The notes beneath the pieces were generated by a model that was given only the letters and a program-made list of their open reading frames with translations, was not told where the DNA came from and did no database searches. Source: an uncultured Treponema sp. (GTDB taxonomy: Bacteria; Spirochaetota; Spirochaetia; Treponematales; Treponemataceae). Taken from it: a DNA stretch of 9,639 nucleotides. This document shows positions 1 to 5,463 of the stretch, piece by piece. The first letter of the stretch is position 1. Each line of letters opens with the position of its first letter. The position numbers and the translations under genes are program-made. The stretch is from assembly GCA_945833725.1 (NCBI GenBank), contig CAMAFU010000049.1:1-9639 (forward strand). The letters are read 5' to 3'.

Positions 1-210
1 CCTGCGGTTTTATCTGGCTATTTTGAAAAATAGCATTATTGGACATGTGCGCAAAGTGCGCACGGCTTAACACAATCCTCGAAAACTGAAGTTTTCTGCG
101 GTTGTGTTAAGGATTGGAGTGTCGCCGGGACGGCGTTCTGGAGCGCAGCGGAAGAATGGAGGCGTAAGCCGGAAACACGGAAAGCCTGACGGCATTTATG
201 CCGGAACACC
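1..210. repeat. Hairpin-dense intergenic element
   Basis: No convincing gene is seen here, but the stretch is GC-richer than its surroundings and packed with inverted repeats. Hairpins lie at 17-34 (7 bp, loop TGAA), 47-63 (6 bp, GTGCGC/GCGCAC), 67-110 (9 bp outer stem TTAACACAA/TTGTGTTAA around an inner stem 81-86/91-96, again with loop TGAA), 123-135 (5 bp CGCCG/CGGCG) and 190-203 (6 bp CGGCAT/ATGCCG). The octamer CTGCGGTT occurs at 2-9 and 96-103, hinting that the start of the window cuts through a second copy of a unit. Short open frames exist on both strands, but none has a Shine-Dalgarno or a recognisable product. It could be an interspersed intergenic repeat, the 3' end of an upstream transcript, or a structured RNA. 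Only the inverted repeats are directly seen; the repeat-family idea is inference. Confidence 0.5.
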
Positions 211-222
211 CTTTTAAATATC

Positions 223-252
223 TTGACATTGCGTTTCTATTTATAGTAACAT
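223..252 (+). promoter_or_regulatory. Candidate promoter of the substrate-binding lipoprotein gene
   Basis: A perfect -35 hexamer TTGACA lies at 223-228, followed after 18 bp by TAACAT at 247-252 (4 of 6 matches to TATAAT). This predicts a start near 258-260 and a leader of roughly 55-60 nt before the ATG at 316. It sits just after the last hairpin of the upstream element, so the gene appears to have its own promoter. Confidence 0.55.
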
Positions 253-315
253 AATTTTACCTGATGTTTTTCGGGGCTTTTTCTTTTTATGAAGAGTTCT
301 AAAGGAGGCTTTTTT

Positions 316-1314
316 ATGAAAGGTTCTAAGTTTTTTTCTGTTGTTTTGTCCTGTTGTTTAATTTTTTCTTTGGCATCTTGTTCTAAAAAAAATACGGCGG
401 ACAAAAAAATAAAAATCGGTATTGCCAAAATTGTTCAGCATGTTGCGCTGGATTCTGTTGAGCAGGGAATTATTGATGTTCTGAAGGAAAATAATGTTGA
501 TGCGGAATTTGACCTTCAGAATGCAAACGGCGATGTTAATACGGCTACTCAAATTGCCATGAAATATCGCGATGAAAATGTTGATGTGGCTGTTGGTATT
601 GCTACTCCTGTGGCTCTTGCCCTTGCTAATACTATTAAGGATATTCCTATTGTTTTTGGTACTGTAACGGATCCTGTGGGTGTTGGTCTTGTTTCTTCTC
701 TGGATAAGGGGGAGGGCAATGTTACTGGAATGAGCGATGCTATTCCTACAAAACAGCATATTGCAACTTTTAAGGAAATTGCCGGCATTAAAACTTTGGG
801 ATACATTTACACTTCTAACGAAGCTAACTCTGTTTCTTCCCTTAAACTTGTTGAACAGGCATGTAAGGAGCAGGGGCTTAATCTTGTAACTCAGTCCATT
901 TCTAATTCCAGCGAAGTAAGGCAGGCTGCTGAAGCTATTATTGATAAAGTTGACGGCATTTACCTGACCACCGATAATACTGTTTTCAGTGCCCTTTCCA
1001 GTCTTATTCAGGTTTTTGAAAAAAATAAAAAGCCTGTTTTTTCCGGCGATGTTACCGGTGTAAAGGAAGGTGGCTGTTTAATGGCTTCTGGTTTTAACTA
1101 CTATAAAGCTGGTCGGGCTACCGGCGAAATGGTTCTTGAAATTCTTAACGGTAAAAAACCAGAAGAACTTCCTGTCCGCTTTATGACTGATCCAAAAGAT
1201 ACTGATCTTCTTATTGATTTGGATTCTGCCAAAAACTGCGGAATTGTAATTCCAGAAAGCTATATTAACGATGCAAACATGATTTTCCAGAACGGCAAAC
1301 TTGAAGAAAAATAG
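316..1314 (+). CDS. ABC-type substrate-binding lipoprotein (ABC_sub_bind/TrpX-like)
   Basis: This 332-residue lipoprotein is the solute-binding component of an ABC importer. The start at 316 is chosen because AAAGGAGG (301-308) precedes it by 7 nt; an in-frame ATG at 289 has no such site. Residues 1-21 form a lipoprotein signal peptide with a basic N-end, a hydrophobic core and the lipobox L-A-S-C, giving lipidated Cys22. Family hallmarks are the stretch around residues 96-126 (ATPVALALAN, then IPIVFGTVTDPVGVGLV) and NYYKAGRATGEM near residues 261-272, as in the ABC_sub_bind (PF04392) proteins that include TrpX. Members of this family bind aromatic amino acids or related small ligands; the ligand here cannot be read from sequence. 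Usually a permease and an ATPase gene follow. Here a terminator follows at once, so the gene is an orphan in this window and must work with a transporter encoded elsewhere. Confidence 0.88.
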   Translation: MKGSKFFSVVLSCCLIFSLASCSKKNTADKKIKIGIAKIVQHVALDSVEQGIIDVLKENNVDAEFDLQNANGDVNTATQIAMKYRDENVDVAVGIATPVALALANTIKDIPIVFGTVTDPVGVGLVSSLDKGEGNVTGMSDAIPTKQHIATFKEIAGIKTLGYIYTSNEANSVSSLKLVEQACKEQGLNLVTQSISNSSEVRQAAEAIIDKVDGIYLTTDNTVFSALSSLIQVFEKNKKPVFSGDVTGVKEGGCLMASGFNYYKAGRATGEMVLEILNGKKPEELPVRFMTDPKDTDLLIDLDSAKNCGIVIPESYINDANMIFQNGKLEEK

Positions 1315-1343
1315 TCTTTTTGGGTAGTTTTACTTAATTTTAT

Positions 1344-1397
1344 AAGACCGTCTGGCTTTTAAGTGTATTTTGCTTTATGCCGGGCGGTCTTTTTTTT
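1344..1397 (+). terminator. Intrinsic terminator between convergent genes
   Basis: A 13-bp stem pairs 1344-1356 (AAGACCGTCTGGC) with 1379-1391 (GCCGGGCGGTCTT). All pairs are Watson-Crick except two G-U, with a 22-nt loop, and a run of eight T at 1390-1397 follows. It terminates the lipoprotein gene 30 nt after its stop. The opposite methyltransferase gene ends inside the T run (TAA at 1396-1398). In that direction the hairpin lacks a good U tract, so termination is probably stronger on the + strand. Confidence 0.85.
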
Positions 1398-2583
1398 ACA
1401 GTTCCGGTTTCCGTAAGTCTAAAAGTGTCTGGCTTATGTTGAGGGCTTTTATTAAATTTGCCGTTCCTTCCGAAAGTTTTTTCTGGCAGTCTTTTGTTTT
1501 TTGTTTTACAGCCCTTATCATTATGTTTTTCGGTGTCATCTCATCATCAATAAATTCCATCATCTGAACTTTATACCCTTCTGATTCCAGAATTTCTGAG
1601 CGGATTAAGTCTGTTGCAAGGGCGCTGAACCTTTCTTTTACAAGGCCGTATTTTGTGAAAGGGTAAAGAGGTTCTTCCTGTTTAAGACTGCTCTTTTTGA
1701 GCTGGGAATTAATTTCGTGCTGACAGCAGGGAACGCTTAATATTGCCTTTGCTTTGTGGCGCAGTGCGTAGTCTAGAGCGTAGTCTGTTGCCGTATCGCA
1801 GGCATGAAGGGTAATTATTATATCTGGACTGTTTTTTTCTTCAAAATCCTGAATGCTGCCTGTTTTAAATGTAATGTGGGAGAGTTTTAGTTGGGATGCA
1901 AGGGAATTGCAGTAATCTATTACATCTTTTTTAAGATCAAGACCGAAAATTTCGCAGGGAAGGTGAAGAATTTCTGTCATTAAATAATGTACGGCAAAAG
2001 TAAGGTAACTTTTTCCTGAACCAAAGTCTAAGATTCTGTAAGGAGTGGAATCTGTTTTTTTTATTTCTGGCAGAATATCTGAAAAAATTTCTAAAAATCT
2101 GTTTATCTGTTTGAATTTATTGAATTTTGATGATTTTATTTTTCCGTCAGAAGCCATTATGCCAAGCTGTACAAGAAAGGGAATTGTTGTTCCTTCTTTT
2201 AGAATCCTGTTTTTTTCTCTGTTTATTTGAGGGGAAGTTTCCTTTATGTTTTTAAGGGGAGATATTATATTTTGTGTCTGGTTGTTGGGTTTTACAAGTT
2301 TTGTAATTTTTCCTTTCCGGCTGGTCATGTATGTAGTTGTATTTTCCGGAGAAATTATGGTGCAGTTTTTAAAGGTTTTTCCGCAGTTTTCTTCAATAAA
2401 ATTTAATGCTTCTTCTTCTGAAAATTTTTTATGAAAAACCTGAGTTGAAGTAAAAAATTCTCCATAATACGGCATTTCGCTTCCTGCAGAAGTTGAGCGC
2501 TTTATTTTTATACGGATGTATTTTTTTCCAAGAATGGTTTCCACATTTTCTGAAGGTTTTGAAAAAGTAACAGATAAAATCAT
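1396..2583 (-). CDS. Class I SAM-dependent methyltransferase, METTL25/GSTCD-like (Methyltransf_32)
   Basis: The 395-residue protein has a methyltransferase core in its C-terminal half. Motif I is LDFGSGKSYLTF (185-196), the acidic ribose-binding loop is in GLDLKKD (214-220), and HACDTATD (260-267) and SVPCCQHE (283-290) are the characteristic pair of PF13679 (Methyltransf_32), seen also in eukaryotic METTL25 and GSTCD. Before the core, ILKEGTTIPFLVQLGIMASD (127-146) and the FKQINRFLE segment (157-165) form a conserved helical lead-in. Residues 1-95 form a separate N-terminal region of unknown role, with many basic residues that could contact nucleic acid (inference). The substrate is unknown. 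No Shine-Dalgarno precedes the ATG, and a TATAAA box ends 8 nt upstream, so the mRNA may be leaderless. The gene is monocistronic, divergent from mrp and convergent with the lipoprotein gene. The family call is firm; the function is open. Confidence 0.8.
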   Translation of the reverse strand: MILSVTFSKPSENVETILGKKYIRIKIKRSTSAGSEMPYYGEFFTSTQVFHKKFSEEEALNFIEENCGKTFKNCTIISPENTTTYMTSRKGKITKLVKPNNQTQNIISPLKNIKETSPQINREKNRILKEGTTIPFLVQLGIMASDGKIKSSKFNKFKQINRFLEIFSDILPEIKKTDSTPYRILDFGSGKSYLTFAVHYLMTEILHLPCEIFGLDLKKDVIDYCNSLASQLKLSHITFKTGSIQDFEEKNSPDIIITLHACDTATDYALDYALRHKAKAILSVPCCQHEINSQLKKSSLKQEEPLYPFTKYGLVKERFSALATDLIRSEILESEGYKVQMMEFIDDEMTPKNIMIRAVKQKTKDCQKKLSEGTANLIKALNISQTLLDLRKPEL

Positions 2584-2591
2584 CGTTTAAG

Positions 2592-2597
2592 TTTATA
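2592..2597 (-). promoter_or_regulatory. Candidate -10 box of the methyltransferase gene
   Basis: On the minus strand TATAAA occupies 2597-2592 and is separated from the ATG (2583) by 8 nt, which would put the transcription start at or within a couple of bases of the start codon. No good -35 hexamer lies 16-18 bp upstream, so this call is weaker than those for the two other leaderless candidates. Confidence 0.35.
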
Positions 2598-2620
2598 GAA
2601 ATTAAAGGAAATAGTAAAAG

Positions 2621-2637
2621 GGAACAAACAAAGTTCC
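2621..2637. repeat. Short inverted repeat in the divergent promoter region
   Basis: GGAAC (2621-2625) and GTTCC (2633-2637) form a 5-bp inverted repeat around AAACAAA. It lies between the outward-facing methyltransferase and mrp promoters, where an operator would be plausible. At this length it could easily be chance. The rest of 2584-2763 holds only the promoters and the mrp leader, with a small GGCG/CGCC hairpin at 2722-2733. Confidence 0.2.
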
Positions 2638-2669
2638 AGGACAAAATTGTGCAGTTACGCATGAAAAAA

Positions 2670-2698
2670 TTCACTTTTTTATGTAAAAGGAGTATATT
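2670..2698 (+). promoter_or_regulatory. Candidate promoter of the mrp operon
   Basis: TTCACT (2670-2675; 4 of 6 matches to TTGACA) is followed after 17 bp by TATATT (2693-2698; 5 of 6 matches to TATAAT). This predicts a start near 2705 and a leader of about 59 nt, ending in the ribosome site AAGGGGG (2750-2756), which lies 7 nt before the ATG at 2764. Confidence 0.55.
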
Positions 2699-2763
2699 AA
2701 AGAGACAAAAATTAGTTTTTGGGCGTTGTCGCCTGATGCGGATTTTTATAAGGGGGATATTAT

Positions 2764-3585
2764 ATGGCTGAAAATTGTTCGCATAACTGTTCTACATGCA
2801 GCAGTGAATGTAGTTCCAGGGATTTTAAATTTCATCTTAATCCTAAAAGTTCTGTTAAAAAGGTAATTGGCGTTGTAAGCGGTAAGGGCGGGGTTGGTAA
2901 ATCTCTTGTTACAGCTCTTCTTGCTTCGAAAATGGCAAAAAAAGGATACCGCTGTGCCGTTCTTGATGCTGATATTACAGGACCTTCAATTCCTACAAGT
3001 TTTGGTGTTTTGGGTGAAAGTGTTCTTTGCAACGAGGAAGGCCTTATTTTTCCGGAAACAACTGCTTCTGGAATTCAGCTTATGAGCATGAATCTTCTTC
3101 TTCCTAATGCAACTGATCCTGTCGTTTGGCGCGGTTCTATGGTAAACAGTTTCGTTAAAAAATTTTGGGAAGAAGTTATTTGGGATAATGTTGATTTTAT
3201 GTTTGTTGATATGCCTCCCGGAACAGGAGATGTTCCTCTTACTGTTTTTCAAAGTTTGCCTTTGGACGGAATTGTTATTGTTTCCAGTCCTCAGCAGCTT
3301 GTTCGTGTTATTGTAGAAAAGGCCGTAAAAATGGCTGCAAAGATGAACATTCCTATTATAGGTCTTATTGAAAATATGAGTTATGTTCAGTGTCCTGATT
3401 GCAATAAAATTATAAAAATTTTTGGAGAAAGCAATGTAGAAAAAATTGCCGCAGATTATCATATTCCGCTTCTTGCAAAAATTCCTATGGCTCAGGAAAT
3501 AAACAGGGCTGTTGATGAAGGTGAAATTGAATCTCTTGATGCTGATTTTATGGAGATTGCATCATCATTAATAGAAAAACTTTAG
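2764..3585 (+). CDS. mrp: Mrp/Nbp35-family P-loop ATPase, Fe-S cluster carrier
   Basis: This 273-residue cytoplasmic protein belongs to the Mrp/NBP35 (ParA/MinD-like) ATPases that assemble or carry Fe-S clusters to apoproteins. The deviant Walker A is GKGGVGKS (40-47). The Walker B/switch region VLDADITGPSIP (66-77), the WRGSM segment (122-126) and DMPPGTGD (149-156) are family signatures. The C-terminal CPDC (Cys210 and Cys213, after ENMSYVQ) is the CX2C that bridges a [4Fe-4S] cluster in Mrp dimers. The N-terminal DUF59 domain of enterobacterial Mrp is absent. In its place are about 30 residues with Cys5, Cys9, Cys12 and Cys16 (CX3CX2CX3C), comparable in position, though not spacing, to the N-terminal cluster site of eukaryotic Nbp35. 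It is the first gene of a two-gene operon; the next gene starts 9 bp after its stop. The family call is firm; the client proteins are unknown. Confidence 0.93.
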   Translation: MAENCSHNCSTCSSECSSRDFKFHLNPKSSVKKVIGVVSGKGGVGKSLVTALLASKMAKKGYRCAVLDADITGPSIPTSFGVLGESVLCNEEGLIFPETTASGIQLMSMNLLLPNATDPVVWRGSMVNSFVKKFWEEVIWDNVDFMFVDMPPGTGDVPLTVFQSLPLDGIVIVSSPQQLVRVIVEKAVKMAAKMNIPIIGLIENMSYVQCPDCNKIIKIFGESNVEKIAADYHIPLLAKIPMAQEINRAVDEGEIESLDADFMEIASSLIEKL

Positions 3586-3594
3586 GAATGAAAT

Positions 3595-4110
3595 ATGATT
3601 GATGTTGAAGAGGCAAAAAAACGGGCAGAGCAGAATTTTTTGTCCGGGCTTAATTGTACTCAGTCGGTGGCAGAAGTTTTTGCAGAAGAACTGGGATTTG
3701 ACCGGCAGCAGATTTTAAAAATTTCCCTTCCTTTTGGCGGCGGAGTATGCCGTATGAGGGAAATGTGCGGTACTTTTTCTGGAATAATGTTCTGTCTTGG
3801 AATGTATCTTGGAGAAAGCAGCGGCGATAAAACTGTAAAAGATAATATATACAGGCATGGACAGGAGCTGGCTCGAAGGTTTAAAGAAAAAAACGGTTCT
3901 ATAATCTGCCGGGAACTTTTGGGGCTTGTTCCTATGGGAACTTCTGACAATCTTTTTAAAGAAAAAAAAGCCGGTTTCCACGAAGCGGACAGTCCTGTTT
4001 CTGAACAGAGAACGGCCGAATATTACAAAAAACGCCCCTGCCCGCAGTTGTGCGGAATTGCCGCAGAAATTTTTGCCAGCTGGCTGAACGAAAACCGTCC
4101 TGAAAAATAA
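3595..4110 (+). CDS. C_GCAxxG_C_C family (putative redox) protein
   Basis: This 171-residue protein matches the C_GCAxxG_C_C family (PF09719), small proteins of anaerobes named after their conserved cysteines and proposed to be redox-active or metal-binding. Visible landmarks are LNCTQSV with Cys21 near the N-end, FGGGVCRMREMCG with Cys52 and Cys58 (47-59), SIICRELLG with Cys105 (102-110), and RPCPQLCGIAAEI with Cys149 and Cys153 (147-159). The length is normal for the family. The usual small residue after the CG of the second motif is Thr here (CGTFSG). No signal peptide or membrane segment is seen, so it is cytoplasmic. Its AGGA site (3584-3587) overlaps the mrp stop codon 7 nt before the ATG, so it is co-transcribed and probably translationally linked with mrp. 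A joint role in Fe-S or thiol chemistry is inference; no enzyme activity can be assigned. Confidence 0.85.
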   Translation: MIDVEEAKKRAEQNFLSGLNCTQSVAEVFAEELGFDRQQILKISLPFGGGVCRMREMCGTFSGIMFCLGMYLGESSGDKTVKDNIYRHGQELARRFKEKNGSIICRELLGLVPMGTSDNLFKEKKAGFHEADSPVSEQRTAEYYKKRPCPQLCGIAAEIFASWLNENRPEK

Positions 4111-4115
4111 AAAAA

Positions 4116-4193
4116 GGCTGTCCGAAAAGCGTAAGTGGAGTACACTTCAGAAGAGCTTTGTTTGGACAGCCATTATTATTTTTTTAATTTTTT
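4116..4193. terminator. Long bidirectional terminator
   Basis: GGCTGTCC (4116-4123) pairs perfectly with GGACAGCC (4164-4171). The arm continues inward with bulged A/T pairs and an inner stem AAGTG (4133-4137)/CACTT (4143-4147), making a 56-nt hairpin. A T-rich tract follows on the + strand (4172-4193) and an A-rich tract precedes it (4103-4115), so it can end both the mrp operon and the converging AICAR transformylase gene, whose TAA lies at 4192-4194. Confidence 0.88.
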
Positions 4194-5364
4194 AGTGGTG
4201 GAAAAGTCTTATTCCGTTGAAGCACATTACCATATTGTATTTGTCGGCAGTTTCAATTACCTGATCATCCCGAACAGAACCTCCTGGCTGTGCTACTACA
4301 GTTACACCGGATTTTCTTGCCCTTTCTATATTATCGCCAAAAGGGAAGAATGCGTCGGAGCCTACGGCAACATTTGTATTTTTAGAAAGCCAGTCCTTTT
4401 TTTCTTCTCTGGTAAAAACTTCAGGCTTAACTCTGAATATGGTCTGCCATTTACCTTCTGCCAGCACATCTTCGTATTCGTCTCCGATGTAGACATCGAT
4501 TGCATTGTCTCTGTCGGCGCGTTTAATTCCGTCTACAAATTGAAGGCCTAATACTTTTGGACTTTGCCTGAGCCACCAGTTGTCTGCCTTTTGTCCTGCA
4601 AGACGCGTACAGTGAACACGGCTCTGCTGACCGGCTCCAATTCCAATTGCCTGACCGTCTTTTACATAGCATACGGAATTTGACTGAGTGTATTTCAGCG
4701 TAATAAGGGCAATTATAAGGTTCTGCTTGTCTTCCGGCGAAAGCTGTTTGTTTTTTGTTACGATATTTTCCAAACAGGTTTCGTCAATTTTAAGGAAATT
4801 GTGCCCCTGCTCAAATTTAATGCCGAAAACCTGTTTTACCTCTGTTTCTGGAGGAACATAGTCTTTGTCAATTTGAAGGACACAGTAATTTCCATTCTTT
4901 TTTGCTTTAAGAATTTCAAGTGCTTTCGGGCTGTAGGATGGTGCTATTATTCCGTCGGAAACTTCTTTTTTTATAAGAAGAGCTGTTGCTTCATCACATT
5001 CATCGCTGAGGGAAATAAAATCGCCGAAAGAGGACATTCTGTCGGCCCCTCTGGCTCTTGCATAGGCACAGGCCATAGGCGAAAGTTCTACTCCGTCGGT
5101 GAAGTAGATTTTTTTAAGGGTGTCGCTTAAAGGTTTTCCTACAGCAGCCCCTGCCGGAGAAACATGCTTAAACGATGTAGCGGCAGGAAGAGATGTTGCC
5201 TGTTTTAATTCTTTTACAAGCTGCCAGCCGTTAAGGGCATCAAGCAGGTTTATGTAGCCAGGCCTTCCGTTTAACACAGTAACAGGAAGATCTCCTTCAT
5301 CAACAAAAACCCGGGCGGGTTTCTGGTTTGGATTGCATCCGTATTTAAGTTCTAGTTCTTTCAT
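4192..5364 (-). CDS. purH: Stand-alone AICAR transformylase (PurH C-terminal domain type)
   Basis: The 390-residue enzyme transfers a formyl group from 10-formyltetrahydrofolate to AICAR, giving FAICAR, the penultimate step of IMP synthesis. Motifs of the AICARFT fold include LNGRPGYINLLDALNGW (31-47), SFKHVSPAG (64-72) with the catalytic Lys66-His67 pair, KYTQSNSV (224-231) with the conserved Asn229, GAGQQSRVHCTRLA (243-256), SDAFFPFGDN (336-345) and AQPGGSVRDD (358-367). Classical PurH is about 510-530 residues with an N-terminal MGS-like IMP cyclohydrolase domain. That half is entirely missing, and the ATG opens directly in the transformylase region, so this is the single-domain type rather than a truncation. 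Ring closure to IMP must be done by another protein. No Shine-Dalgarno is present; a promoter ends 8 nt before the ATG. A 10-bp direct repeat flanks the promoter on its upstream side. Confidence 0.93.
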   Translation of the reverse strand: MKELELKYGCNPNQKPARVFVDEGDLPVTVLNGRPGYINLLDALNGWQLVKELKQATSLPAATSFKHVSPAGAAVGKPLSDTLKKIYFTDGVELSPMACAYARARGADRMSSFGDFISLSDECDEATALLIKKEVSDGIIAPSYSPKALEILKAKKNGNYCVLQIDKDYVPPETEVKQVFGIKFEQGHNFLKIDETCLENIVTKNKQLSPEDKQNLIIALITLKYTQSNSVCYVKDGQAIGIGAGQQSRVHCTRLAGQKADNWWLRQSPKVLGLQFVDGIKRADRDNAIDVYIGDEYEDVLAEGKWQTIFRVKPEVFTREEKKDWLSKNTNVAVGSDAFFPFGDNIERARKSGVTVVAQPGGSVRDDQVIETADKYNMVMCFNGIRLFHH

Positions 5365-5372
5365 AATTTTGA

Positions 5373-5401
5373 ATGATATAGGAAAAATACGGTTGTTTCA
5401 A
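5373..5401 (-). promoter_or_regulatory. purH promoter, probably leaderless
   Basis: On the minus strand TTGAAA (5401-5396; 5 of 6) is followed after exactly 17 bp by TATCAT (5378-5373; 5 of 6). Only 8 nt separate this -10 box from the ATG at 5364, predicting a start within about 0-4 nt of the start codon. No Shine-Dalgarno-like purine run is found between them. Confidence 0.65.
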
Positions 5402-5404
5402 TGT

Positions 5405-5432
5405 TTTTGCACTGCCTGTCAATTTTGCACTG
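5405..5432 (-). repeat. Tandem 10-bp direct repeat upstream of the purH promoter
   Basis: CAGTGCAAAA (minus strand) occurs at 5414-5405 and again at 5432-5423, an 18-bp period, ending 4 bp upstream of the -35 box. The position and spacing resemble a two-site operator bound on nearly the same helix face. A TTGACA hexamer (5422-5417) lies between the copies but has no matching -10 box. The regulator is unknown. The remaining 5433-5463 carries no gene and no convincing terminator for the upstream gene. Confidence 0.4.
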
Positions 5433-5463
5433 TCCGGCTTCTCTCCTTGTGAAAAAAAACAAA

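Noticed and set aside
80..217. Short open frames on both strands across the hairpin element
   Set aside because: They have no ribosome sites and no recognisable product, and are open mainly because the stretch is GC-richer; better explained by the repeat-like structure.
358..759. A 133-codon minus-strand frame inside the lipoprotein gene
   Set aside because: It is antisense to the signal peptide and the conserved substrate-binding motifs, and its composition is unlike that of a real protein.
2705..2763. Riboswitch in the mrp leader
   Set aside because: The leader is only about 59 nt with one 4-bp hairpin, too short and too unstructured for a known riboswitch class.
2986..3462. A 158-codon minus-strand frame inside mrp
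   Set aside because: It is antisense to conserved Mrp motifs, rich in Asn/His/Ile as expected of shadow frames, and has no promoter or ribosome site.
4135..4551. A 138-codon + strand frame inside the AICAR transformylase region
   Set aside because: It runs antisense to a gene with clear family motifs, begins inside the terminator hairpin, has no ribosome site and encodes no recognisable protein.
5417..5422. TTGACA (minus strand) as the -35 of a second purH promoter
   Set aside because: No acceptable -10 hexamer lies 16-18 bp downstream (GAAACA at 17 bp); the TTGAAA/TATCAT pair fits much better.
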